Assembly (NCBI RefSeq): GCF_003605645.1
Contig: NZ_QVMU01000006.1
Span: 62,270 to 126,269, forward strand
DNA from: Vibrio sinensis
Lineage (GTDB): Bacteria; Pseudomonadota; Gammaproteobacteria; Enterobacterales; Vibrionaceae
Direction of reading: 5' to 3'
DNA: 64,000 nucleotides
This document shows positions 8,686 through 18,228 of this stretch, one piece after another. Made by a program: the position numbers and the translations under genes. Below the pieces are notes generated by a model. The model saw only the letters and a program-made list of their open reading frames with translations. It was not told where the DNA came from and did not search any database. Position 1 is the stretch's first letter. Each line of letters begins with the position of its first letter.

Positions 8686-11600
8686 TTAGTTCACTTTTAC
8701 CCGGAAAAACAACGCGTAAAACAGAGGAATAATCACCAAAGTCAAAATGGTGGCAAACAGCAAGCCAAACATAATCGTTACGGCCATACTCTTGAAGAAT
8801 GGGTCCACCAACAAAGGAGCCACACCAAGAATCGTCGTCAATGCACCTAATAGCACAGGTCGTGCACGACTCGTTGCTGCATCAATAATGGCATTGTAGG
8901 CGGTCTTACCATTCGCAACTTCCACATCCGCTTGATCCACCAATACAATGGCATTTTTAACCATCATGCCAATTAGGCTTAAAAAGCCGAGGATCGCCAT
9001 GAACTCGAATGGTGTTTGGAAAATAATCAAACCTACAGTGACGCCGATTACGGCCAAAGGCGCTGTCAGCCAAATAACCAATGGCTGGCGCATGGCGTTA
9101 AACATAAAAATAACTGACAAAATCATTGCAGCAAAGCCATAAGGTGCAGAGATAACGAGCCCCTCGTTCGCATCTTTTGAGGCTTTGTATTCACCATACC
9201 AAGTCAACTGATAACCAGGAGGCAACTCAATCGCATCAATTTTGCTGCGAACATCATTGAACGCGTCGGATGTCATTACACCCGGAGCAGGATCCGCTTG
9301 CACCAAGATAGTTGGCATACGGTCGATACGACGCAAAATAGCATCTTGCCACACCACATCAACGGAATCGACCAACTGACTCACCGGAATAAAACCACCC
9401 ACTTTAGCACTATATACTTCGGTGTTTTCAACCGCACGTTGGTGGTCTCGCTCATTTTTTGGCGAACGAACCACAATTGGGATCAAATCATCCCCCTCAC
9501 GATAAACACCAACATTTCGTCCAGACAACGTCTGAGCAATCGCTTGGTTAATTTCATAAGTCGTTAAGCCAAAACGCTGTGCTTTCTCTGCCGAATAAAT
9601 AGGTTGTAGCACGGGTACTTGCTGACGCCAATCATCTTGTACCGCAATTAAATTAGGGTCTGACAACATAATCGCTTTGGCTTGCTCGGCCAGTTGGCGA
9701 AGTACTTGGCTGTCTGGCCCTTTGAAACCTGCCTCAATCTTTTTACCACCCCCACGACCCAGCATAAATTTCCACACTTTAATCGATGCATCTGGGTACT
9801 TAGTCGCTAACTCGTCTTGTAGTTGAACCAATAACGGGGCAATTTTTTTATAATCATCCACATCAATAAGCAACTGGCCATAACTGGTATTGCGCGCTTC
9901 AGGGGAATAAGTCAGCATAAAGCGTAAACCGCCACCACCAATAAAACTGGCAATATTTGTTACGCCCTCTTTTGCGCTCACATCTTGCTCAATGCTTGCA
10001 ACCATACGTTCAGTACGCGAAATGTCCGACCCTTGAGGTAAGTACACATCCACAACAAACTGCGGCCTTTGAGAATCAGGCATAAAACCAGGCGGCACAT
10101 AGCGCAAGCCATAAACAGCAACCGCTAGCAAAGCAAACAGCATCGCAAGACTCGCCATTCGATGAGTTAACACCCAAGCAAGAATGCCTTTATACATGGT
10201 CATCACACGGCCCGGTTTTACTTCTCCTTGCTGCGCTTTGACTTTCAGAAAATCAAAACAGAGCATTGGAGTCACAGTTACCGCAAATACCCAGCTTAAA
10301 AACATCGAGTACAAGATCACCCAAAATAATGACCCTGCATATTCCCCCATGTCTGACGGTGATAAACCAATCGCACTGAACGCACAAATACCAACAACTG
10401 TACCGCCTAATAGTGGCCATTTTGTCGCGTTAACCACATCAGAAACAATGGTTTCTTTGTCATCATTGGGCGTCGTTTGTAGACGAACTAGAATTCCATC
10501 AGTCACTACGATGGCGTTATCCACCAGCATCCCGAGTGCAATAATCAACGCACCAAGAGATATCCGTTGCATCGCAATATCTTCGATGAGCATGATACAT
10601 AGCGTACCCGCCACCGTGAGCAGTAAAACGAAGCCGATAATGATGCCGGAGCGTACGCCCATAAACAGCAACAAGACGATAAACACGATCGCTACGGCAG
10701 CAATCAAATTATCAATAAAGTTAGTCACTGATGCTCGCACTGAGTCGGACTGCATCGAAATTGTATGCAGCTCCATACCTAAAGGCCGCTGCCCTTCAAG
10801 CTCAGCAAGACGCGCTTTCACTGCATCGCCCATATCCACAACGTTACCACCAGTAACATTTGAGATACCGAAACCAACCGCGCGTTGACCGTTATAACGC
10901 ATCAGCATCGATGCAGGTTCTTGATAACCACGAATGACATTGGCAATGTCACCCAATCGCATCACGGTATTATCTTGTCCCACTCCGACCTGCAAATTTT
11001 TCAGGTCATCAAAAGAGCGAATATTTGAACTAGGAATAACTGGAATACGCATCGCATCCGTTTCAACAGCGCCCGCGACAGTGACAATATTTTGCTTTTG
11101 TAATACTTGGAACACTTGCTCCATTGATACGCCAAATTTAGCGAGGCGTTCACTCGATATTTCAACAAAAATCGTTTCTTGGCGCTCAGCCAATGTCATG
11201 GTTTTTGCTACGCCGGGAACCAAAACTAAGTCACGACGCAGACCATCAACATAATCTTGTAGCTGTTTATCCGTAAACCCCTCGCCCGTTACGGCGAAAA
11301 ACAATGCGTACACGTCCGAGAAATCATCATTGACAATGGATGTACCAGCACCGGGTGGTAATTGGCGTTGAACATCACTGATTTTTCGTCTCAGCTTGTC
11401 CCACACTTGCTGCAATTCTGCTGCACTTCCGGCGAATTCGAGATCAATCTCGACAGTCACTTCCGACATACCCTGTTTTGAAACGGACTTTACTTCTTTG
11501 AGTTCTTGCAGCGTTTGCACTGCTCCCTCAATAACATCCGTCACTTCATCTGACACTTCTTGCGCAGTCGCACCAGAATATGGGGTGTTAATGACCGCTT

Positions 11601-11730
11601 GGCGGATGACAAATTCAGGGTCTTCAAAACGGCCCAATTTGAGGTAGCTGATATAACCACCGATCAATGTAAGGGCAATCAACACCCAAACACTGGTGCG
11701 TTTAGCAATCGTATAACGAGCAATATTCAT
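8686..11730 (-). CDS. RND-family efflux pump inner-membrane protein
   Basis: Proton-driven multidrug/solvent exporter of 1014 residues, the AcrB-family length. It has an N-terminal transmembrane helix, a first periplasmic loop, helices 2-6, a second large loop and the C-terminal helices. The proton-relay region in helix 4 reads LVDNAIVVTDG, where AcrB has two adjacent acids (VDDAIVV); this D-N variant is common among RND pumps. The helix 10 lysine is in GMMVKNAIVLVDQ. It starts directly after the TAG of the adaptor gene. No outer-membrane channel gene is adjacent, so a TolC-type partner elsewhere is expected. The substrate cannot be predicted. Confidence 0.92.
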   Translation of the reverse strand: MNIARYTIAKRTSVWVLIALTLIGGYISYLKLGRFEDPEFVIRQAVINTPYSGATAQEVSDEVTDVIEGAVQTLQELKEVKSVSKQGMSEVTVEIDLEFAGSAAELQQVWDKLRRKISDVQRQLPPGAGTSIVNDDFSDVYALFFAVTGEGFTDKQLQDYVDGLRRDLVLVPGVAKTMTLAERQETIFVEISSERLAKFGVSMEQVFQVLQKQNIVTVAGAVETDAMRIPVIPSSNIRSFDDLKNLQVGVGQDNTVMRLGDIANVIRGYQEPASMLMRYNGQRAVGFGISNVTGGNVVDMGDAVKARLAELEGQRPLGMELHTISMQSDSVRASVTNFIDNLIAAVAIVFIVLLLFMGVRSGIIIGFVLLLTVAGTLCIMLIEDIAMQRISLGALIIALGMLVDNAIVVTDGILVRLQTTPNDDKETIVSDVVNATKWPLLGGTVVGICAFSAIGLSPSDMGEYAGSLFWVILYSMFLSWVFAVTVTPMLCFDFLKVKAQQGEVKPGRVMTMYKGILAWVLTHRMASLAMLFALLAVAVYGLRYVPPGFMPDSQRPQFVVDVYLPQGSDISRTERMVASIEQDVSAKEGVTNIASFIGGGGLRFMLTYSPEARNTSYGQLLIDVDDYKKIAPLLVQLQDELATKYPDASIKVWKFMLGRGGGKKIEAGFKGPDSQVLRQLAEQAKAIMLSDPNLIAVQDDWRQQVPVLQPIYSAEKAQRFGLTTYEINQAIAQTLSGRNVGVYREGDDLIPIVVRSPKNERDHQRAVENTEVYSAKVGGFIPVSQLVDSVDVVWQDAILRRIDRMPTILVQADPAPGVMTSDAFNDVRSKIDAIELPPGYQLTWYGEYKASKDANEGLVISAPYGFAAMILSVIFMFNAMRQPLVIWLTAPLAVIGVTVGLIIFQTPFEFMAILGFLSLIGMMVKNAIVLVDQADVEVANGKTAYNAIIDAATSRARPVLLGALTTILGVAPLLVDPFFKSMAVTIMFGLLFATILTLVIIPLFYALFFRVKVN

Positions 11731-12840
11731 CTATCGTTCCTCGTTCGTGCCATCAACAATCGGGCGAATTTCCATTCCCTCTTTTAAACTCGACACCCCC
11801 GCAATGACAATGCGGTCACCAATAGTTAAGTGATCTTTAATGACAACGCGGTCGCGACTTAATGCGCCGACATCAACAAAACGTTTTTCGACTCTGTTTT
11901 CTCCATTAACGACCCAAACAAATTGTTGTCCCTGGTTATCAGGTACAACCGCTGTCAGAGGGACAGCAATACGCTGTGTCGATGATGAATCATTTTGAAG
12001 CTTGCTCGGAATCACTTTTGCGGTCATTCCCGGCAGGACGCGATAGCCATTAAGATGGTCAAAGCCTAATACCACCGCATAAGTTTGCGTGACAGGATCA
12101 GCCTGAGTAGCATAAGTGCGTAAAGTTAAATCAAACATTTGATTTGGAATCGCACTAATTTCAGCAAAAGCAGATGTACTACGTAAGCTCGATAACATCA
12201 CACTATCTGGAATGTGAATTACAACCTCTAGGTCTTGTAAATCATGCAAGGTGAACACTGGGGCATTAGCTTGAATCTGGACATGATTGTCCACCAATTT
12301 TCGCCCAACAATACCATCAAAAGGTGCGATGATTTTGGTGTAGTCGAGTTGACGCTGCGCCTCATCTCGGCGATTTTTCGCTAAGTTATAACGGGTTGTC
12401 AGATCGTCTAAATCACTCTTCGAAATCGCCTTACTCTTTTCATAAATAGATTTAGCTCGTTGATATTCCACTTCGGTATTATCAAGCTCTAACTGAGCAG
12501 ACGCTAAGCTGATTTCTGCATCACGGCTATCTAACGTCGCTAACGTCTGCCCGCGTGCGACGCGATCACCTTCATTGACGAAGATTTCGGTTAAGCGACC
12601 ACCAATATGAAATGACAGATCTGCGCGTTCTGCAGCGCGAACCACACCATTAAAACTTAGTTGATCTGCTGAGCTACCAGTAATCACTTCCGTCAATGCT
12701 GGTTTAACAACAGGAATAGCTTGCGCAGGTTTCGCTTCTGTACCACAGCCGCTTATCAGCGCTGCGGATACGGCCAAACCCAATGCAAGAAAGTGAGTTT
12801 TGAAAGGGACTTTTGCTGTTTGAATTTGTTTTGTATTCAC
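11731..12840 (-). CDS. RND efflux periplasmic adaptor lipoprotein
   Basis: Membrane-fusion protein of 369 residues linking the pump to an outer-membrane channel. A type II signal ends in LISGC, with the lipidated cysteine near residue 32, so it is anchored to the inner membrane from the periplasmic side. A lipoyl/biotinyl-like half (VNEGDRVARGQTLATLDS) is followed by a coiled-coil hairpin near 115-170 and the returning IIAPFDGIVGRKLV strand. The start is a GTG at 12840 with GGAG six bases upstream. First gene of the pump operon, under the two TetR-type operators. Confidence 0.92.
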   Translation of the reverse strand: MNTKQIQTAKVPFKTHFLALGLAVSAALISGCGTEAKPAQAIPVVKPALTEVITGSSADQLSFNGVVRAAERADLSFHIGGRLTEIFVNEGDRVARGQTLATLDSRDAEISLASAQLELDNTEVEYQRAKSIYEKSKAISKSDLDDLTTRYNLAKNRRDEAQRQLDYTKIIAPFDGIVGRKLVDNHVQIQANAPVFTLHDLQDLEVVIHIPDSVMLSSLRSTSAFAEISAIPNQMFDLTLRTYATQADPVTQTYAVVLGFDHLNGYRVLPGMTAKVIPSKLQNDSSSTQRIAVPLTAVVPDNQGQQFVWVVNGENRVEKRFVDVGALSRDRVVIKDHLTIGDRIVIAGVSSLKEGMEIRPIVDGTNEER

Positions 12841-12898
12841 GAGTTTCTCCGACGTGACCGTAATTCACACTCTCGCCCAATGAGCTCCTTTAAAAAAG

Positions 12899-12914
12899 TA
12901 AACTCGCGAGTTTA
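12899..12914. promoter_or_regulatory. TetR operator 1 (perfect 16-bp palindrome)
   Basis: TAAACTCGCGAGTTTA is a perfect palindrome in the divergent adaptor/TetR control region. It shares its outer TAAACT..AGTTTA arms with the second site 48 bp away. Confidence 0.75.
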
Positions 12915-12945
12915 TTTTCGCATTCTATTGGAACAATCAGACGAA

Positions 12946-12963
12946 GTAAACTCACAAGTTTAC
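12946..12963. promoter_or_regulatory. TetR operator 2
   Basis: GTAAACT-CACA-AGTTTAC has perfect 7-bp arms and the same half-site as operator 1. The centre-to-centre distance is 48 bp. Both sites lie between the divergent regulator and pump genes. Confidence 0.75.
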
Positions 12964-13059
12964 TATAAGGATATAAATTGTTACCATCAGTAACCCAAGT
13001 GACTGTGGTTCAACATTTGTGAATATCGTTTCTCGGGAATATATGGAAAAGGAGCCCCC

Positions 13060-13656
13060 ATGACACGATCAGAACAAAAACGTCTCGCTATCATTGAAGC
13101 AGCAAAACAAGAATTCATTCAACACGGATTTTCTGCGGCGAATATGACCAACGTCAGTACCACCGCAGAAGTATCTAAACGTACGCTATATCGCCACTTT
13201 GAAAGCAAAGAGAAGCTATTTGAAGAGGTATTGGCTATCGTTCAACAAGAGATTGAACGCAAGATTCATTATCCATTTGATCCAGCGATATCACTCCATC
13301 AGCAGTTAACAGATATCACCTTAAAAGAAGTTCATATTATCTATGACATCTATGGTATTTCTTTTTCTCGCACCATAGTGATGGAGTTTTTCCGCCAACC
13401 AGAAATGGCAAAATCCTTATCGCAACGACTATACCAAACACGAGCAGTTAGCCACTGGTTTGAACAAGCCATCATAAATGGAGCATTGAAGAAGGCCGAT
13501 GTACAGACGGTCACTAATGTTTACATCAGTCTATTTCAAGGGCTACTTTTTTGGCCACAAGTTCTGGATATCGCCGAGTTCCCTCAACAAGATCTTTTAG
13601 CACAAAAAGTGGACACTATTGTATCCACTGTTTTAACGGCTTATGCACCTGATTAA
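13060..13656 (+). CDS. TetR-family repressor of the adjacent RND pump
   Basis: Cytoplasmic DNA-binding protein of 198 residues. The N-terminal HTH occupies roughly residues 5-50 (AAKQEFIQHGFSAANMTNVS and KRTLYRHFESKEKLFEEV), the canonical TetR pattern. The C-terminal two thirds are helical and would bind the inducer. It is divergent from the pump operon across a region with two matching palindromes, so it probably represses both itself and the pump. A clear AAGGAG precedes the ATG. Confidence 0.92.
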   Translation: MTRSEQKRLAIIEAAKQEFIQHGFSAANMTNVSTTAEVSKRTLYRHFESKEKLFEEVLAIVQQEIERKIHYPFDPAISLHQQLTDITLKEVHIIYDIYGISFSRTIVMEFFRQPEMAKSLSQRLYQTRAVSHWFEQAIINGALKKADVQTVTNVYISLFQGLLFWPQVLDIAEFPQQDLLAQKVDTIVSTVLTAYAPD

Positions 13657-13685
13657 TCCCACCGAACTATTTTCCAAGATGGGCA

Positions 13686-13710
13686 AAATGTTCTTTGCGG
13701 CCGAACATTT
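13686..13710. terminator. Weak hairpin between tetR and the convergent GST gene
   Basis: AAATGTTC and GAACATTT form perfect 8-bp arms around a 9-base loop between convergent genes. No strong T run follows, so termination is uncertain. Confidence 0.4.
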
Positions 13711-13719
13711 CGTTCATAA

Positions 13720-14670
13720 TTAAACGCCAACATTATCACGATAATGAGGGGAGTCGAGGTCAAGTTGCGGTCCTTTCGGCACAATTTGAGTCGGGTTGAT
13801 ACCAGTATGGCTATAGTAGTAATGACGTTTGATATGATAAAAATCTGTGGTCTCTTTAATGCCATCGACTTGATAAAGCTCTTTCATATACCCTTGAATA
13901 TGTGGGTAATCCGCAATACGTTTTTTATTGCATTTGAAATGACCGACATAGACAGCATCAAAGCGAATCAATGTCGTAAACAAACGCCAATCAGCCTCGG
14001 TAATACGGTGCCCTGCTAAATAGCGATGTGTTGCAAGGTAATCATCAATCTTATCTAACGCTGAGAATAAATGGTCATATGCTTGGTCGTATGCCTCTTG
14101 GGTGGTCGCAAAACCGCAGCGGTAAACCCCATTATTTACATTGGGATAGATAAACGCATTCCATTCATCAATCGCATTACGATAAGCACTAGGATAGTAA
14201 TCCTCATTATTACCGGTTAACTGATTGAACTCAGAGTTAAACATACGAATAATTTCTGCTGACTCATTACTAACAATGGTCTGAGTTTTCTTATCCCATA
14301 GAACAGGAACGGTGACACGGCCTGTATAGTCAGGTTTAGCTTGAGTGTAAATTTGATACAGACGAACATGACCAAATAAAGGCTCTGGAAGCCCCATTTG
14401 CCACCCCTCACTCATCATATCCGGGCAAACGACTGTCACGTCAATATGTGGTTCTAAACCTTTGAGAGAGCGGAAAATCAGTGTGCGATGCGCCCAAGGG
14501 CAAGCAAGGGAAACATACAGATGATAACGCCCGGATTCTGGCTGAAATTTTGCGTCAGAATCACGGCTAATCCAATCACGAAACCCCGAATCTTCACGAA
14601 CGAATTGTCCGCCTGTCGACTTCGTTTCGTACCATACATCGTGCCAAACACCTTTAACTAACTGCCCCAT
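13720..14670 (-). CDS. yqjG: Glutathionyl-hydroquinone reductase (Xi-class GST, YqjG/ECM4 family)
   Basis: Cytoplasmic enzyme of 316 residues that reduces glutathionyl-hydroquinones. The catalytic cysteine is C57 in the family signature SLACPWAHRT. The thioredoxin-like N-terminal domain contains VPVLWDKKTQTIVSNESAEI, and the helical C-terminal domain contains TEADWRLFTTLIRFDAVYVGHFKCN, both typical of the Xi class. A GAGG ribosome site lies just before the ATG. It is a single gene convergent with tetR. A link to the drug pump as a quinone-detoxifying partner is only a guess from position. Confidence 0.93.
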   Translation of the reverse strand: MGQLVKGVWHDVWYETKSTGGQFVREDSGFRDWISRDSDAKFQPESGRYHLYVSLACPWAHRTLIFRSLKGLEPHIDVTVVCPDMMSEGWQMGLPEPLFGHVRLYQIYTQAKPDYTGRVTVPVLWDKKTQTIVSNESAEIIRMFNSEFNQLTGNNEDYYPSAYRNAIDEWNAFIYPNVNNGVYRCGFATTQEAYDQAYDHLFSALDKIDDYLATHRYLAGHRITEADWRLFTTLIRFDAVYVGHFKCNKKRIADYPHIQGYMKELYQVDGIKETTDFYHIKRHYYYSHTGINPTQIVPKGPQLDLDSPHYRDNVGV

Positions 14671-14872
14671 GACTGCCTCACAACTTATTCCGAAGTCTAT
14701 TCAGTATAAGTGCTTAGCTCATTCAGTTAAGGCAAAGAAGTTGCTCAAGATGTTCGAAATATTCAAATAATACCAATCCGGATAACTAAGTAGTCTGAAT
14801 TTTCGAAAGAAAATTTACTAAGGACTAAACCTGAATTGTAATAGAGAGTGGAACGCGAGGAGTTTGTTTAAC

Positions 14873-14910
14873 AAAAAGACTTCCATCCATATGTATGAAC
14901 AGAAGTCTTT
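14873..14910 (-). terminator. Terminator after the acetylpolyamine amidohydrolase gene
   Basis: On the minus strand AAAGACTTC and GAAGTCTTT form a 9-bp stem with an 18-base loop followed by T residues, 23 bp past the stop codon. Confidence 0.75.
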
Positions 14911-14932
14911 GTCATTTAATGGGTGTTGAAAA

Positions 14933-15976
14933 TTACGTATTCGGATTCATATAGCCATCAAGTACCGCAACGGTATTGTAGCCAAGATCATCAACAGCAT
15001 AACCGCCTTCGAATACAAACAGTGTCGGTAGATTCAAACCACCCAATTGACGCCCGATTTCAGAGTAATCCTGACGGTTCAATTTAAAGTAGCTGATTGG
15101 GTCATGCTCGTAAGTATCCATACCCAACGAAATCACTAACGCATCCGCACCAAACTCTTTAATTTTAGCTAGAGCTGTCTCAAGCGCAGGTCCATATAAA
15201 GACCAATCAGTCGTTCCCTGAGGCAAAGGTAGGTTAAGGTTGAACCCCTCTCCTTTTCCCTCACCCAATTCATCAGCAAAACCGATGTAGTGTGGGTAGT
15301 CGTAATCCGGGTCACCGTGAATAGAGACAAATAGAACGTCATCACGCTGGTAAAAAATACTTTGAGTACCATTACCATGGTGATAATCAAGATCCAAAAT
15401 GGCCACTTTCTCTTTTCCTTGACGGCGAAGAGATTCTGCTGCGATTGCGGCGTTATTAATATAACAATAACCACCCATCAAATCCGGTGCGGCGTGATGA
15501 CCTGGTGGACGACACAGAGCAAATGCGGCTTGCTCACCATTGATTAGTAACTCAGCACCCGTTAGCGCACAATCAGTCGCAGATTGAATCGCTTCCCAAC
15601 TGGTTTTCGTAATGGCGGCAGTCATATCAAAGCTGTAATAACCTAGCTTACCTTCAATATCTTTAGGGATACGATGGCGAAGATGACGAGGGCTAATAAA
15701 GCAATACGGTGATGCATCATGCTCACTACCGAAACGCGCTTCCCATTCAGACCAAGCCGATTGAAGAAACTCTACGTAATCAGGAGTATGAACCCAACGC
15801 ATAGGATCAGTGCCGTAACTTTTCGGTTCATTTACGGTAAAGCCACCGTGTTGATGAATGGCATTTAATACCATATCCGCACGTTCCGGCTTTTCAAAAC
15901 AAGGCGTTGGTTCACCAGAAAGAAATTCATATTTCACACGGTGCAAACGCTGTTTTTCACTGTAAATAACTTTCAT
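14933..15976 (-). CDS. Acetylpolyamine amidohydrolase (class II histone-deacetylase fold)
   Basis: Zinc hydrolase of 347 residues. The histone-deacetylase core is clear: RPPGHHA with the general base/acid pair H160-H161, zinc ligands D197 and H199 in ILDLDYHHGNGT, and D286 in ISLGMDTYEHD. The long insertion near residues 75-110 (EHDASPYCFISPRHLRHR) is typical of acetylpolyamine amidohydrolases rather than acetoin-utilisation proteins. The start codon overlaps the stop of the upstream PotD-like gene (TAATG), so the two are translationally coupled. That supports deacetylation of imported acetylated polyamines. Confidence 0.88.
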   Translation of the reverse strand: MKVIYSEKQRLHRVKYEFLSGEPTPCFEKPERADMVLNAIHQHGGFTVNEPKSYGTDPMRWVHTPDYVEFLQSAWSEWEARFGSEHDASPYCFISPRHLRHRIPKDIEGKLGYYSFDMTAAITKTSWEAIQSATDCALTGAELLINGEQAAFALCRPPGHHAAPDLMGGYCYINNAAIAAESLRRQGKEKVAILDLDYHHGNGTQSIFYQRDDVLFVSIHGDPDYDYPHYIGFADELGEGKGEGFNLNLPLPQGTTDWSLYGPALETALAKIKEFGADALVISLGMDTYEHDPISYFKLNRQDYSEIGRQLGGLNLPTLFVFEGGYAVDDLGYNTVAVLDGYMNPNT

Positions 15977-17004
15977 TATTTTTTCAGCTCCATCCAGTAA
16001 CGCTCATATAGGCCAACTGCACCACCAACGCTACCTAAGAACTGACCTTTTTGCTTCACTTCCGCTGACGGGAAAATAATTTCACTGTTGCGGATCTCAG
16101 ATGGCAGGTGATCGAGTGCTTGTAAGTTAGGCACTGCATAACCAATTTCTTTTACCACTGTTGCCTGATTTTCAGGTTCCAACAAGAAGTTAATGAACGC
16201 GTATGCCGCCTCTTTATTCTGCGCTTTTTCTGGAATAACGATATTATCCATCCAGAAAATCGCCCCCTCTTGCGGGTAAACAAAGCGAATAGCTGGGTTT
16301 TCTTGTTGTGCTCGGTAAGCTGTACCATTCCACTGCATGCCAACATTCACTTCACCGGTAATAAGCGGCACATGAGGCGCATCAGAATTGAAGACAGTTA
16401 CATTTGGTTTTAGCAATGTTAATCGTTCATACGCTTGTTTCAGTTCAGCCGGATCTTGAGTATTAACACTGTGACCACCAAGGATCAGAGCCATACCCAT
16501 CACATCACGTACGTCATCAGTCAGTAGCAACTGGCCCGCATACTCGCTGTTCCACAGATCAGCCCAACCAGTTAGCTTGCTGCCATCAATCACCTCAGAG
16601 TTATAACCAATTGCAGTACTGCCCCACATATACGGAAGAGAATATGTATTATTTGGGTCAAAGCTTTGATTTAAAATCGAGGTGTCTAGCTGTGCAAAAG
16701 AGTCAATTTTTGACTTATCAAGTGGATGTAATAGACCATCACTAGCAAGTTTTGCCACATAGTACGTTGATGGGACAACGATATCATAACCTTCACCATC
16801 GATAAGCTTCATCTTAGCGTACATGGTTTCGTTACTTTCGAACGTAGCGTAGTTGACTTTAATTCCGGTTTCTTTAGTGAACTCTTCAATCAATGACTGC
16901 GGAAGATATTCAGACCAGTTATAAATATTTAGAGTAGTAGAAGCCCAGACAGGGGAAGATGACAGGAGGCCGATTAAGGCTGAAGCAACAAGTGTTTTAT
17001 TCAT
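15976..17004 (-). CDS. PotD-like polyamine-binding periplasmic protein
   Basis: Periplasmic solute-binding protein of 342 residues, the size of PotD/PotF. It has an Sec signal (roughly MNKTLVASALIGLLSSSPVWA). The mature start TTLNIYNWSEYLP is the conserved PotD motif, and DIVVPSTYYVAKLASDGLL and ENPAIRFVYPQEGAIFWMDN are further family blocks. No permease or ATPase genes adjoin it, so it must borrow a Pot transporter encoded elsewhere or act as a sensor. It is coupled to the acetylpolyamine amidohydrolase gene by TAATG. Confidence 0.9.
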   Translation of the reverse strand: MNKTLVASALIGLLSSSPVWASTTLNIYNWSEYLPQSLIEEFTKETGIKVNYATFESNETMYAKMKLIDGEGYDIVVPSTYYVAKLASDGLLHPLDKSKIDSFAQLDTSILNQSFDPNNTYSLPYMWGSTAIGYNSEVIDGSKLTGWADLWNSEYAGQLLLTDDVRDVMGMALILGGHSVNTQDPAELKQAYERLTLLKPNVTVFNSDAPHVPLITGEVNVGMQWNGTAYRAQQENPAIRFVYPQEGAIFWMDNIVIPEKAQNKEAAYAFINFLLEPENQATVVKEIGYAVPNLQALDHLPSEIRNSEIIFPSAEVKQKGQFLGSVGGAVGLYERYWMELKK

Positions 17005-17178
17005 TTACGTTAACATACTATCAATGTGTTAGGACGCGATATTGCGCGCGCAAATTAAATAGTAGTCGAATACTCAAAGCAAGCGTACGCCGTTCAATTT
17101 AGTGACCCAGCGCATGTTTTTATTTAAAACCACCCTATTTCCTATGAAAATATTCTTTATTTCTCACCAAATGATAAC

Positions 17179-17212
17179 AAAAAAAGCGTGACCCCACGAA
17201 AGGATCACGCTT
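17179..17212 (-). terminator. Terminator after oppF
   Basis: On the minus strand AAGCGTGA, a 13-base loop and TCACGCTT are followed by TTTTT. A second small dyad, AGCCTGT-CAC-AGGCT-like, sits just before it at 17214-17228. Confidence 0.85.
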
Positions 17213-17235
17213 AAGCCTGTCACAGGCTGAATAGT

Positions 17236-18228
17236 TTATACGCTCACATTCAAGCAAGATACAGCATGAACATCTGTGCCTTGAATGGTCGGTTTGGTTT
17301 GCGCACAAATGTCCGTAGCTTGAGGACAACGAGTACGAAATACACAACCAGATGGCGGGTTGATTGGCGATGGCAAATCCCCCTCCAGCATTTGAATGAC
17401 TTTTTCACGTTCCAATTTAGGATCGGGAATCGGTACTGCTGACATCAACGCACGTGTATATGGATGTTTAGGATCTGCAAAGAGTGCATCTGACTCACCT
17501 AGCTCTACCGCATTACCTAAGTACATAACCAGTACTCGGTCAGAAATGTGCTTAACCACTGATAAGTCGTGTGCGATAAAGACTAAAGAAAGACCCAGCT
17601 CTTTTTGAAGCTCTTTCAATAGGTTTACAACCTGAGCTTGAATGGATACATCCAAAGCTGACACTGGTTCATCACAGATGATCATCTTAGGTTTTAAAAT
17701 CAAAGCACGTGCGATACCAATACGCTGACACTGACCACCAGAAAACTCATGCGGGTAACGGTTGATCACGTTAGGCAGCAAGCCAACTTTCGTCATCATC
17801 TCTTTAACACGCTCTTTCACTTCATCTTTAGAAAGCTCTGGATAGAACGTTTCTAAAGGTTCTGCGATGATCGCTCCCACGGCCATACGCGGGTTCAAAG
17901 AAGCCAAAGGATCTTGGAAAATCATTTGAATTTCTTTGCGTGTTTCTCGACGTTGAACACTGCGCATCTTGGTTAAATCTTGACCAAGCCACACAACTTC
18001 ACCCTCAGTAGCTTCTACAAGACCGATGATAGCGCGAGCAAATGTTGATTTTCCGCAACCAGATTCGCCAACAACGCCTAATGTCTCGCCTTCATATAAA
18101 CGAACATTAACCCCATCAACGGCTTTTAAGTTTGATGGCTGGCTCCATGGCCAAGCCGACTTAGAAGCAATACTAAAATGGACTTTTAAATTTTTAACAT
18201 CGAGCAATAGTGATTTATTCGAACTCAT
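17236..18228 (-). CDS. oppF: Oligopeptide ABC transporter ATP-binding protein OppF
   Basis: Cytoplasmic ATPase of about 330 residues energising oligopeptide import with OppD. It has Walker A GESGCGKST near residue 53, signature FSGGQCQRIGIARAL, Walker B MIICDEP, and the H-loop FIAHD. A C-terminal oligopeptide-transporter domain contains the SGCVFRTRCP cysteine motif. The ATG at 18228 overlaps the oppD stop by four bases (ATGA). An upstream in-frame extension of six codons lies inside oppD and is ignored. Last gene of oppABCDF. Confidence 0.95.
   Translation of the reverse strand: MSSNKSLLLDVKNLKVHFSIASKSAWPWSQPSNLKAVDGVNVRLYEGETLGVVGESGCGKSTFARAIIGLVEATEGEVVWLGQDLTKMRSVQRRETRKEIQMIFQDPLASLNPRMAVGAIIAEPLETFYPELSKDEVKERVKEMMTKVGLLPNVINRYPHEFSGGQCQRIGIARALILKPKMIICDEPVSALDVSIQAQVVNLLKELQKELGLSLVFIAHDLSVVKHISDRVLVMYLGNAVELGESDALFADPKHPYTRALMSAVPIPDPKLEREKVIQMLEGDLPSPINPPSGCVFRTRCPQATDICAQTKPTIQGTDVHAVSCLNVSV

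Noticed and set aside
10184..10888. 234-codon open frame on the plus strand opposite the RND pump gene
   Set aside because: It lies antisense within a clearly coding gene, is rich in Ser/Thr/Ile as expected from reverse-frame shadows, and has no ribosome site or domain.
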